Below are positions 23,133 through 34,000 of a DNA stretch of 64,000 nucleotides, piece by piece. The notes beneath the pieces were generated by a model, which was not told the origin of the DNA, did not search any database, and worked only from the letters and a program-made list of their open reading frames with translations. Positions within the stretch are counted from its first letter, which is position 1. Every line of letters starts with the position of its first letter. Source of the DNA: Conoideocrella luteorostrata (lineage: Eukaryota; Ascomycota; Sordariomycetes; Hypocreales; Clavicipitaceae); assembly GCA_032433595.1 (NCBI GenBank), contig JASWJB010000001.1:462480-526479 (forward strand), given 5' to 3'. Position numbers and translations under genes: made by a program.

Positions 23133-25034
23133 TCATCTCCCGCGAGCACCATCAATCAAACGATCCTCATCGTTGGTCATGCCTGCTCTGGCCATGGTAT
23201 CTCTGACCCGATCATCTTCCGCAGCTCGGATTCTCCGCCTGGCAGCCTGTAATCTATCCACCCCTCGGTCAATCGTTTCAATATGCACAGCAAGCGGGAT
23301 GTGAACCATGCCAGAATCGCTGATGAGCTGAGGCTCCGCGACGCGATCACGTAAATCGCCTAGATTGGCCTGAATGGATTCTAGTTCGAGAATGAGGGAA
23401 CTGACTTGGTCGACGGCTGTAGAGCGCTGCGCATCAACTTGTCGAAGGAGATGGAGCTGCTTGGATAGGTTTTGGAGGCGGCGTGAGTTGGCGCCCACGA
23501 GAGTCCATATATTCCAGAGGATTTCTTCGCGGCTGGATGAAACACTCGCAGAGGTGCGTGATGTGATATCATATATAATACTGAGGTGGTCTTCGGCTGT
23601 GGTGAGGAGTCGGAGGACAGCTTGCGCTTCGAGGATGAGGGTTGAGATGCGTTCGGATACAAGGCCTGTATGCTCGATGTACTTATCGAGGATAATACGT
23701 TCGCTGAATGGCTGGTCTGCGGGTTGGAATGGGTAGAAGATCCATTGTGTCCATTGTGATATCATGGAGGGAGGGGGATCTGATTCTGGAGACAGGGAGT
23801 CAATATATCGCGATGTCCAGCGGTTGATGCTGATCACAGAGTCGACAGCGGACCCGACATGCGTGTTGAATTTTTGAAGATCGGATGCAGCTTGTCTCGC
23901 GGTCTCGATGTATCCGTCAAATTCGAGGACCAGCTCGTGTCGGGCCTGAATGTCACTATGTCGAACGAGGCTTCGTAGGTCCCTAATGGCAGTCTCAGAG
24001 CGCTTCATCTCAAAAGGCAAGGAAACTCCTTCGGCACTACGTTCCAGGACCTGCTCGAATTTGGATTGCACACCCATCAGGTCGTCAAACTCCACCGCCT
24101 GACCGGCAGTCATGTTAAGACCGTCGAAGTCGGTGGCACCTTTGGGAGGGCAGAAGGGCAAGTTGAGGAAAGATGTTCCGGGAAGGCGACATATTGGTGA
24201 TATGGCGGAGTAGATGGATCGTGTGGCCATGTTCTGTGCGATGATGGCGCCACCGAAGATAAGATATACAGCGAGCAATAGCCCGAGAGGGTACTTGGCG
24301 AAGTTGAGTGCGATGAGAATGATTTCGCCCGCCCACACTAGTATGTTGAACAGGGCCGATGGCAGTAACACAGCAATGTTATTACCAATTGTCGCAATAA
24401 CGCCTGAGTCACGGTTACCAGCCCTACGTTTCTCCTGAGGGTAGTCGTCAAATGAAGATTTTTGTCTCCGCGTCTTTCTCTTAACTGGGCTTCCTGTAGA
24501 CGAATGGTGGCGTCTTCTGCTCGAATGGCCGTCACCCTCGTCTTCGTCCTCGTACCCGGTGCCAAAGGGTCTGATGGTCCGAGAGCTGTTCCCGCTGCTT
24601 CGATGCGAGCCACCGATATCAACCAGCGGCATCTTAAACTGCGGATCTGGCGTGCGATAGCCTCGTTGTTGCCTGGAGCTGGCGGTAGAGATGACGCTTG
24701 GGCGAAAAGGCTCTCTCAGGATCACTCGATCGTCATCTTGGTGCTTCACAAAGTCGCGGATGCTGTCTTGGGAACCTGACCCAGACCCTATACTCGTATT
24801 TCCCTGTGAGGAAAACTGCGAAGGAAACCCGGAAGAAGGCTGTTCACTGGAGAGCGGGACAAGTATATCGTCTCCTTCGTCATTCATGGACGGCAGGATC
24901 GTGGTATCAAAACTGTCGTGCTCACCATCCACCATGCGCCACGACCCGTCCACGGGGAGAGAACCTTCGGCCTGGAGTGGACTTTCTTCCACATGTTTGA
25001 CGGAGCGGCGGCCCCGCCGTCGCGGCAAAGACAT
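23133..25034 (-). CDS. Conserved-looking two-segment membrane protein with coiled-coil C-terminus
   Basis: Intronless 633-residue ORF starting MSLPRRRGRRSVKHVEE. Residues 1-210 are polar and disordered with Ser-rich and acidic runs (YEDEDEGDG) and basic clusters (KRKTRRQK) that could be nuclear-import or membrane-flanking signals. Residues about 212-268 are strongly hydrophobic and long enough for two spans (VLLPSALFNILVWAGEIILIAL, GLLLAVYLIFGGAIIA in part). Residues about 310-620 are helical, heptad-like and charged, probably coiled coil. There is no signal peptide and no enzymatic motif. It converges on the RING gene and diverges from PEX2. I do not recognise the family; a structural role at an internal membrane such as the nuclear envelope is only a guess from the layout. 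Confidence 0.85.
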   Translation of the reverse strand: MSLPRRRGRRSVKHVEESPLQAEGSLPVDGSWRMVDGEHDSFDTTILPSMNDEGDDILVPLSSEQPSSGFPSQFSSQGNTSIGSGSGSQDSIRDFVKHQDDDRVILREPFRPSVISTASSRQQRGYRTPDPQFKMPLVDIGGSHRSSGNSSRTIRPFGTGYEDEDEGDGHSSRRRHHSSTGSPVKRKTRRQKSSFDDYPQEKRRAGNRDSGVIATIGNNIAVLLPSALFNILVWAGEIILIALNFAKYPLGLLLAVYLIFGGAIIAQNMATRSIYSAISPICRLPGTSFLNLPFCPPKGATDFDGLNMTAGQAVEFDDLMGVQSKFEQVLERSAEGVSLPFEMKRSETAIRDLRSLVRHSDIQARHELVLEFDGYIETARQAASDLQKFNTHVGSAVDSVISINRWTSRYIDSLSPESDPPPSMISQWTQWIFYPFQPADQPFSERIILDKYIEHTGLVSERISTLILEAQAVLRLLTTAEDHLSIIYDITSRTSASVSSSREEILWNIWTLVGANSRRLQNLSKQLHLLRQVDAQRSTAVDQVSSLILELESIQANLGDLRDRVAEPQLISDSGMVHIPLAVHIETIDRGVDRLQAARRRIRAAEDDRVRDTMARAGMTNDEDRLIDGARGR

Positions 25035-26495
25035 GGCAGAGCCCTTTAGTCTCTACGCGTGGGTGAGGCAACCAACCTGGGAAAGTATCGCGAAGTGTCG
25101 TTGTCGAAGAAATGGGTAGTTCAAATGAATGAAACCCGATTTTCAGCTGCGCAAGTCTATATTCGGATCTAGGCAGTGCTCCGATATCCTTATTACAGAC
25201 GTTTGGAAAATATGACTTTCGATGCAGACCGGCGCGTGTCGAGTCCAGGTCAGGACTGCCGGCAGCAGCGGAGAGACGGAAGGGCTGTCTACGGTACAAG
25301 GAAGAAGCGGCCCTATATAGCAAGTTGGTGGTGCTGGATTCAGTAGGTTGTGGCCTATTATGGTAAAAAGCTATGAGTCATAGGCAGTAGGATCGCGAAA
25401 ATGTGGTTAGAATGTCCAGGCAGAGACTAGGTGAATGAGTGAAGTGAATGAGGCCAGGCATGACGATGTATATATTCCGCGATACGGTGCGGCGAGGTGT
25501 GGCGGGCGCGTAAAGCACAACGAGCAAGGATGCTGCTGTACCCCGTACCCAGGTACCTCTATCGTCTCGGTGCGATGTGACAGGGCGACCAGTCATTGAT
25601 TGGCCCTCCGGTGCCTGTGCTGGCAACTGGCAGACTTGGACCAGTTGACCTCTCGACGGCTGCACGATTTCACCTGCCAGCTGGCTGATTAAGAGCGCTA
25701 CTCAGCGCGTGACCTGCGCATTTGACAGCCACCTTGCTAACGCCGCTGTACTCCGTACCCGGTCTCTGATAATCGCTTGACGATCGAGCGGCCGTTCCAT
25801 TCTCCCCAATGCCGACATTTCAGAGGCGGGAATGTCTACCAGGGAATTCTGGATTGATTGAGTCGTCTTGAATTGCCCGATGTTGCCCAAAGTCCAAACT
25901 GGCGGAGCTCGACTGGTGTTCCTAGCAGACACAGACCTACCTCTCTCCTTCTGCCATATCTTTGCGACGTCTTTATTGTGGGCGAGTGCGTGTCTTGTCG
26001 AGGGCAGAGAGAAAGCCAGCCATCAACCAAAGAGGTTGTATTAGTTAGCTAATTAGCTAGGTGCTTACGGAGCACTGACTTTAGTTATTACTTTGATGCA
26101 AACGTTCAGAATGCTGGAGAGCCGGCCCCGGCAGCACAATCCCATAGGCCGAACCTGGTGCGCAGCGGAGACCGGGACAGTATTGAAGGGATCAGCCTCT
26201 TCTGGTGGGTCAACGGAGACGCTGGAGCTCGGCGAAGCGAGGCAGGCTCGACATGGAGATCAGAACGAGCCTCGGCTTGTGATGATAATCAACTGCAAAC
26301 CTCAACACAACACAAACAACTCATTGCCCATCCTATTCATCCGTCTTTTCATTGCACTCTCGTTGACGCGACTGCGCCGATATAAGCCAATTCTACTTAG
26401 TACCTGATCTGGATACCTGATCTGAATTCCGTCACCGGCCCCGCGTCGCCAGCATCTGTCTGTCGTCCGGCGACTCGTCCAATGCCGCCTTATCG
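25035..26495. other. Divergent promoter region, membrane coiled-coil gene and PEX2
   Basis: About 1.46 kb separates the two start codons. It holds one TACTCCGTA element (25749). No gene is supported; ORFs are short. A minor ATG at 26482, 14 nt upstream of the PEX2 start and out of frame with it, opens a four-codon upstream ORF whose stop overlaps the PEX2 start (ATGA at 26495-26498 region), which could modulate translation. Confidence 0.5.
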
Positions 26496-27926
26496 ATGAC
26501 CGATTCGAGCTTTATTCAAGCGCAGCAGCGCGTCGCTGCACGGCGCCAGGCCCGCGAAGCCGAGACCGCAGCAAGGCTTGCTTCTCAGCGGGAGATTTCT
26601 CGCGCCAGGTCCCAGCTTCAGCGCCTGCCTTTTCCTTTCAACAGACTCTCGCCGGCTTGGGAGGCCGTGTCCTCGCGCGAAGGCACCCGACCTGCTTTCC
26701 GAGTCGCGCAGGTGGACGCGGAGCTTCTGGACGAGGAGCTCGTCGATCTGCTCAAAGGCCAAGTGGGCGATGCGCTGAAACACTTTTCTGGAGGGCATTT
26801 ACAGGATGACTGGTCGGCCGAGATCATGCTGGCGCTCAGAGCAATTCTCTTCAAGCTCACTGTCTGGGATCACGACGCCACATATGGTGCTGCACTGCAA
26901 AATCTCAAGTACACCGATGCGAGACAGTCGGGGCCTATTCTGTCACCTCCTTCTCGCCTACAAAAATCCATTTACGGCGTCGTCACCGTCTTTGGCAAAT
27001 ACGCCTGGACAAGATGGGAAGACTGGCTTCTGGAGCAGGATGACGGCTACGACCAGCCAAGCCCACGGATTCGTCGTCTTTCTCGCTGGACGTCGCGGTT
27101 GACCACGATGCATTCCACTGCCGCTCTCGCCTCTTTCTTGGTCTTTCTTCTGCATGGTCGGTACAGGACCCTGCTGGACAGGATATTAAGAATGAGACTG
27201 GCTCCTCCGACGAGTCAGGTCAGCAGGGAGGTTTCGTTTGAGTATTTGAATCGACAGCTCGTCTGGCATGCCCTCACTGAGTTCTTACTCTTTGTATTAC
27301 CTTTGATTGGCATCAATAAATGGCGACGCTGGTTAAGTAAGACGTGGAGGAAGACTAAAGAGATCATCACCACTACTCCGGAGGGTGAAAAGTCAGCCAG
27401 TGGTGAATATGGATTTCTTCCGGAACGGACTTGTGCAATTTGTTACCAAGACCAAAACGACTCTGCGGCGACTGAGACAGAAATTATGGCTGCCGCCGCC
27501 TCAAGCGGTGTTATAGGCTCTGCACAAACCGACATTACGAATCCGTACGAGACAATTCCCTGCGGATGCATATATTGCTTCGTGTGCCTCGCCACTCGGT
27601 TGGAGCGCGAGGAAGGCGAGGGTTGGACGTGCTTGCGGTGCGGCGGGCATGTTAAGGAGTGTAAGCCATGGAGCGGAGATATTCTTGAACCAGCGGTGCC
27701 GACCCTGAGATCTGTACCCACCAAGACTGTCGCATTCACAGATGATGTCGCTGGAGGCATTCTGGAAGAAGAAGTGCCTCGGCGGCAGGATGCGGAGCCA
27801 GAAGAGACATCGGCCGAGAGCTCGGCTGAGGATTATGATGATGGTTGCGATGAAGGTTCTGACATAGTGGACGAAGTTTCTGATATTGGGTCAGATATCG
27901 ATATCGGGTCAGATGCCGGCGACTAA
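26496..27926 (+). CDS. pex2: Peroxin-2, RING-type peroxisomal ubiquitin ligase
   Basis: Intronless, 476 residues. PEX2 works with PEX10 and PEX12 in the peroxisomal membrane to ubiquitylate the import receptor PEX5 for recycling. The N-terminal two thirds match the Pex2/Pex12 domain, with LDEELVDLLKGQ, WSAEIMLALRAILFKLTVWD and hydrophobic helices such as TAALASFLVFLLHGRY and ALTEFLLFVLPLIGI. The C-terminal RING (about residues 312-382) reads CAICYQDQ, a loop of some 40 residues, IPCGCIYCFVCLA and CLRCGGHVKEC. After it comes a very acidic Asp/Glu/Ser tail (about 405-476) ending DIDIGSDAGD. The ATG at 26496 is chosen because the upstream ATG at 26482 ends after four codons. In filamentous fungi PEX2 (Podospora car1) is also needed for sexual development; whether so here is unknown. 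Confidence 0.93.
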   Translation: MTDSSFIQAQQRVAARRQAREAETAARLASQREISRARSQLQRLPFPFNRLSPAWEAVSSREGTRPAFRVAQVDAELLDEELVDLLKGQVGDALKHFSGGHLQDDWSAEIMLALRAILFKLTVWDHDATYGAALQNLKYTDARQSGPILSPPSRLQKSIYGVVTVFGKYAWTRWEDWLLEQDDGYDQPSPRIRRLSRWTSRLTTMHSTAALASFLVFLLHGRYRTLLDRILRMRLAPPTSQVSREVSFEYLNRQLVWHALTEFLLFVLPLIGINKWRRWLSKTWRKTKEIITTTPEGEKSASGEYGFLPERTCAICYQDQNDSAATETEIMAAAASSGVIGSAQTDITNPYETIPCGCIYCFVCLATRLEREEGEGWTCLRCGGHVKECKPWSGDILEPAVPTLRSVPTKTVAFTDDVAGGILEEEVPRRQDAEPEETSAESSAEDYDDGCDEGSDIVDEVSDIGSDIDIGSDAGD

Positions 27927-28869
27927 GGAGGGTAAAATGCTGACGTTATGATGTAACAGCAATGCGATACAGCGGCGAAGCAAGGTTCTTGTCAAAATAA
28001 GGAAAGGAAAAAAAAATGGAACAGCCGACAAGGTGAACTTCGGCATGACTGGCTGATACTGTTACGGCTTCATGTACAATATAAGTTGCTACTTGGGACG
28101 CCTTGATGGGTGCCGGCCGGCCATGTGACGGCAGCCTTCATCCCGGCGTTCCGAGGACGAGTTCCGAGGACCATCAATGCAAATGGGAAATTAAAAAAAA
28201 ATTGACTTCACATTTATACTGCTGGCTGGAAGAATGCTTGACCAACCCAAGAGTAGAAAGCCTTACCTGGACGGACAATTGGCTGTGAGCAGTGGATAAT
28301 ATCCTACAATCGCTGTCCTATCCAGCGACTTACGAAGCAACCACATGATCGGTCAATCCACGACGTCGTGCCAGGTCCAGTGACCTGAAGTGCCCACATC
28401 CAGGCTGGGTGCTTCAGGCGGTAACAGCCGCCTCTGCGACCCACAGCTGCCGCAAGGAGCCTGCAGCGGACCCCGTGAGGACCCCGTGAGAAATGTCTGG
28501 TTCGGCCTGTATCTGCGCCGAGGCCAGTCGCGTACCTGCCACTGGAGCCTCCGCGCATTCCTAGCGCCGTGCCTGCCGGGGATTGATTCGATACATGAGC
28601 ATCCTGTCGGTCGAAACGCTACCCGTCACGTCGCATCCCTTCGTACCCCATCATCCCGACTCCCTCGACACATATAGCGGCTTAAATCACCGGAAATCGC
28701 CTCCAAACAGGCCAAATGCGCACGAACTACACTGCATGCACCCAAAAAGCACACCGAACTTGGCGCCGATATATGCTGTGTTCCTGCCTCCCGGCTCGAA
28801 AGATCAGGGAGCAGCAGCTCCCGCGTCAAGATCCGGCGCCGCGGCATCCCGAACTAAGACGCCGCTCAA
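27927..28869. other. Intergenic region between PEX2 and the multi-spanning membrane gene
   Basis: About 0.94 kb between two genes in the same direction. It should hold the PEX2 3' end and the promoter and leader of the next gene. A-rich runs occur near 28006 and 28193. No other gene is seen. Confidence 0.5.
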
Positions 28870-31043
28870 ATGTCCAGCTTCTTCCAGTTCACTCAAGGCA
28901 CAGAGTCCCGCGTCCGACCGAACGACTCATCGCCTTTATTGGGACGTTTCCGAGCTGTTCCTCCCCGCCCCGGCTTGTCTCATCGGAGGTCCAGCCAGCT
29001 TGGCTTGCTCTCAGACCGGTATTCCGCCTCGACTAACGATGGAAGGGGGAGCGTACATGTTGGATACGGTGCCTTGGTGGCCTCCCAATTATCCACAGAT
29101 GATGACGATGCCGTAGATGACGACGATGATGACGGAGATATATCAATATTGGAGAAGGTCTGGCAGACATGGGTTATGGATTTATGGGTGAACCCCAAGC
29201 AGACTGCGGTGAAGAGGACGGTGGATAGATGGTGGAGTAGATATGGCATGTTGGTGTTTCTGCCGGCTGCTTTGGTACGTTTCTTCTCGGGATTCTTTTT
29301 TCGTGGCCCCGTCCGCCGGGAACACTTTTTTGTTGTATTTTCCGGTTGCCGGTATATGGCAGCGCCGATTCCCCGTCGTCGTCGGTTGGCCTCTACATGC
29401 TGCTATATCTCATACTGATGACCGGGGACTATAGGCAATTACGTGGTGCGCCATTCCGTTTCCGCAATATCCCCTCCCTGGCAATCACAACGACCCCAAT
29501 CATGATCCCTCGGGAGAGCCTGCGGACGACCATAAAGCACCTGGTCACGGTGCGGCGCGGGTCCAAGTCAACTTTTGGTTCTTTCTTTTTGTTTACTATG
29601 GCTTCTACAACATCACCGCCTTGATATGGATCACCAAAGTCTTCAACTTGTACAGCCTCAACTGGTGGCCGAAGTCGCTTGGGTTTCCTCTCACCGTCTC
29701 CCTTATCGCCATCTTATCAATCGCTGTTCCAATCCCAATCTATCACTTCCCGGAAACTCGCTTCCTCACCAAACACAACACATCTTGGATTTCTTGGACG
29801 TTTATCATCATGGCCACACCCGTAGCGATTGCTTTCTTTATCCTCATGACGAATGAGAGACATATCGGTTTGCGGCACTCGTTATCTGACACACAACGAA
29901 TATTTACCACCTCCTGGTGGACTGGGGAACCGGACACGTTACCTCCCAGAAGGGACAGACGCTGGCGCGACAACTTCCCCCAAGCTGACCTGGAGCCTGA
30001 AGTGCTGCATTTGAACCTGCCATCCCGTGCGCAGGGAGTGGCGATGAGACGGCGCTGGCTACCGGCAAGTTTCGTTCGCTTCTTGTGGTTTTGCGTAGCC
30101 TTGTTCATCGGCCTGATGGTCTACGTCATCGGAGAAGCGTATGCTGAGCTGTATCTCCAAACATTGCCCCATAACAACCTGGAAACGGTTGTCTATGTGT
30201 ACGGATGGGTGGCTACGGTGCACCTTTTGGATGCTTTGACGGGCTGGGTCCTGGGCATCCGCGAGGGCGAGCGAGTGGGAAGCTACCCATTGAGTTGGGT
30301 CTTTAAGCTGTGCGTCTTTCCCGAATTTCCCCTGCTATGGAGCCTCCACAACACCGAACCTCAAGCCTCTCACATGGTTGGATTGAAGAGGGGGGGAGGA
30401 GGGGATGGGGTTAGAAGCAGGATACTCTATTCTTCCAAAATCACGTCCACACCGAATCAGCTAACATGTGCATGGCAGCTATTTCATGTTAACCTACCAG
30501 ACGTACGTCCGCGCGCTGTACGCCCGACTGCGCTCGCCATCCCAGTTTATTATCCTCCAAGTCCTCTCATCCACCTCTCTGGTCGTTCTGACCCCGATCA
30601 TGATGACGCGCTTCTTCCACCGTGCCCTGACCGTTCTCGGTCTCAACGGGCTCAGTTACGGCTCCTACCAGAAAATTCAAACCCGCAATGTGTTCATCCG
30701 ATTCCTCGCCGAGAACACCTCCATGGCCACCTTTCTGGGTAGCGTGGCCGTCTTGCACTACGGTGCCAACAAAGCCGTGTATCCATACTTTGCCTTCTCT
30801 GACGAGAACGAGCCGTACGACTTCAACCTGACTTTTTTTGCGTCCTCAGTGACATGGGCGTGCGAGCTGGCGGCCAGTTTGGCGGTTCGACTGCTCATTA
30901 GGCTCTGCTTCAAAGTTGATGTCGGGCTGGAGGGAAAGCTGGATTTTACGGTGTGGCCAGAACTGTTGCCAACATGTGTGGCTGTCATGCTGCATGTTTT
31001 GCAGAATATGCTGTTTTCCATCATCCGGCTTCAGTTCCGCTGA
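28870..31043 (+). CDS. Multi-spanning membrane protein of unknown function, three exons
   Basis: Exons 28870-29274, 29435-30309 and 30479-31043 give about 614 residues; donors are GTACGT and GTGCGT, and phases join into continuous membrane helices (FLPAAL-AITWCAIPFP; SWVFKL-YFMLTYQTYV). The first 100 residues are Ser-rich with an acidic run DDDDAVDDDDDDGD, probably cytosolic. Then come about nine hydrophobic segments, among them GMLVFLPAAL, VNFWFFLFVYYGFYNITALI, LTVSLIAILSIAVPIPIYHF, WISWTFIIMATPVAIAFFIL, FVRFLWFCVALFIGLMVYVI, QFIILQVLSSTSLVVLTPIM and TCVAVMLHVLQNMLFSIIRL. A soluble loop with WWTGEPDTLPPRRDRRW lies between segments. There is no signal peptide and no transporter signature I recognise. 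The even spacing suggests an organelle or plasma membrane protein; substrate and partners cannot be stated. Confidence 0.87.
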
Positions 31044-34000
31044 AAGCCGGCGCACCGTTCAAAATGTGGCACAGCGTTTATGCCCCTGTACGGATATAAC
31101 CAAGGGTCAACTGTGCAACAGAGAAACACCCACCACATGAGAACGTGCAAATATCCCCGCGTTCCTTGCTCAACGTTTGGCGAGCAAGGTGGCGGCAGCC
31201 CCAGACAGAGACGGGAGCAAGTTGAAATGGTGGCGTGGAGAGAGAGAGGGTTTGTTATTCCTGCCAATGTTGGCCTTTTGAATTACACCTTTGGAATTGC
31301 CATCTTTTGCTTGGGGACATGGATAGACGGTTGTTTTCTTGTTTCTGTTTTGCTTTGGCGGCTCCTTTTTTATTCTGTCAATATCAGAGTGATACCCCTT
31401 TCCCGATGTGATGTTATGCGTTACACTGGTGTAGAATTTTAATTTTAATTTTGGACATTAGCATTAGATACCTCTTTGGTTGGACATGACGCAAACTTAG
31501 TGCTGCTCTTGTGTCCTGACATTACAATTAATGACACGCATTTACGTTTCACATACTGCGCGCATATTATTCATGAATGAATGGTTCTCCCGCTTGACCG
31601 ATGCTCGAATCAGCACCACGCTGCGTGCTGCATCACAAATATGAGGGGCGCTGATGCTGTCAGGAACGTGCAGTCGCATTGTCGTCTGCCCCAGGGAAAG
31701 GGAAAAGACGAAGAAAAGGGACAAAGCATCAAAGCACGAGTCTTGCATGATACGGTACCACGACCTGCCAACACGCATCAAGCGAAGTTTGAGTTTGTCC
31801 ACCCGGCCCGCCTCCCTCGCCCCCGTTGCCGCCTTTTCCCCACACACAACACCACCCAACTACACCCGACACCACACAACACAAAACACACAGAGCACAG
31901 CACCGCACAGCACAGAACCTGCTGCAAGACAATGCATAGGGCGCAATGCCGAAAGATGTCCGGGGCGAGGGGGGAACAAGGACCGCCCAAGGAGAGAAAA
32001 ATCGACAGATGGGGACGGGGATGGGGGATGATGGCAGCCATGTGGCGTGACTCGGGTGAGGTTTTGCTGATGGGGGTGGGCGACAATGTTTGCAGTGTTG
32101 TTGGTAGTGGTAACTAACTGGTTAGCTGTGCTTTCGATGCGTTCGACGTGTTCGTTGTGGTCGGGGTCGGTCGGGGGTCAATCGGAGGTAATGATGCGGA
32201 TGCAGATGCAGGTGCAGATGCAGATGGTGGTTGAATTATGAACTGTGACTCGTACTATTTACCTAGTTTAAGTTACATGAACCCAGGCATTGATAGTCAG
32301 TCAGTGGCTGGGAGGGAGGGAGGAGGGAGCCTTTGTGTATTGTTTGTACCTGCTCCGTAGTTGCAGTAGTCACTCCGTAGTGGTAATGCGCTATAACGAC
32401 GCAATATGTACTCCGTACACCGGTCTGTACAGAGTACTTGCTGTTCATCTTGTCAATGGGCAGGCCATGGTTGCTCGGCTTTCGGCCGATTGGCAAAGCT
32501 TGTTAGTTAGGTAGGTTCTACGTCGAATAAGAGACGTGGTTTGAGGCTGAAACGTCCAGTACATATATCAGTCAGTTCGTTATCCGGAGTACCGTGGGCA
32601 TGGTCTGGTAGATAGTTGGTAACCGAGCACAGAGCAGAATAATGCAGAAATTCCTGGCCTGGCCTTGCCTGGCTGCGCGCGTTAGGTAGGTAGGTAAAGT
32701 ATATGGTGCTGTTTCGGCTGTTGTCTTCCTGTCTGATGTCAGGGATATTGCTGTTCCAACGGGGACGACTTTTCTTGCCATGGCGATTTGTCCTGGTGTT
32801 TTGGAAAACCTAAATGTTGTGATTGCCCCTCAATAAAGCCTGCATGCATGAATGCACACGAGGCATGCAAGCAGACGAGCAAACGAGCTGACGTGCAGGC
32901 CTGTTGAAATATTACAGACAAATCAACTGTGTAATGCAAATGCAAAACGCAATGCAATATGCGTGTTCATCAAGGTTTGTGGTTGAACATGAAGCTAGGC
33001 AAGGCCAGTTTCACTTCCACTTCCACTTTTACTTACACCTTCACCTTCATCATTGGCAATGGCCTTGGCCGTCAAGTCAATTCAAATCAAGTTATTCATC
33101 AACTAGCTCGTCGGCAAGACCCGCAGGCCGCACCTTGGTGGCTCTGGCTCCCCCCGGCGACAGCAATTAACTGATAATACATAAACAGGGAGGGATTCAA
33201 ACGGGACGGTGTAAACTAAATGCCTCGTGTTGTTAGTCGTGGATGAGGCCAACGGTTCCGTACTGCACTCCCGCCGGTTCCGTTAGTGCTGTAGTTAGTT
33301 TGCATTACTCGTATCTGCATAACAAACAATTAGCAAAGGTTGCATTATATCCATGTGTAGTCACCGCTCTTTGGGAGGTTCCATTATTAATATCATTATT
33401 CCCTGGAGCGCTGGCCATTCTAGAACTTGCGGCTTGAGTTCTAGGGAGCGGCGCCGCCACTCCACCGCCGAGATATGCAAACGCCTGCCCGAGAGCGGGA
33501 TGAAACTGAGACCCCGGAAGGTTTCAATCTGGAGAGTTCTGCCGAGTACAACAGGGTAGCCACTTGAGCCGTGCCACATTGCCACATTTTCCAGAATATT
33601 CAGTTGAGAAACCGTCTCGTTCCTGGCCGTTCATGCTTGTTGCTTGTTCGCAAAACGGGGCGTATTTGAAACTGGGATCCATGGCCAGCCTCTCTTTACC
33701 CCCAAGGCAGGAGCCTTGCTTACGATGCTGTGAATATTACGCGTCGAGTTCATTATCATTGTTGGGGTTGCGTCCTCGGCGAGAGGATGTCATCGTTCGA
33801 CCAACTCCCACCTGGACCGTGGAAAGACTGTCATTTGTTCACGGTCCGCACAACCGTGGTTGGTTGCTGGCCCCCTTTTTTCTCTGAATTTTTTTTCTGG
33901 TGCCTATTGCCTCTTTGCTGCAGTCTGAGCTGATGTTCCCTGTTCACCCCGCAGAGATACATTGCTTGATGAGATGGTCTGAACGAGTAGCAATAGAACG

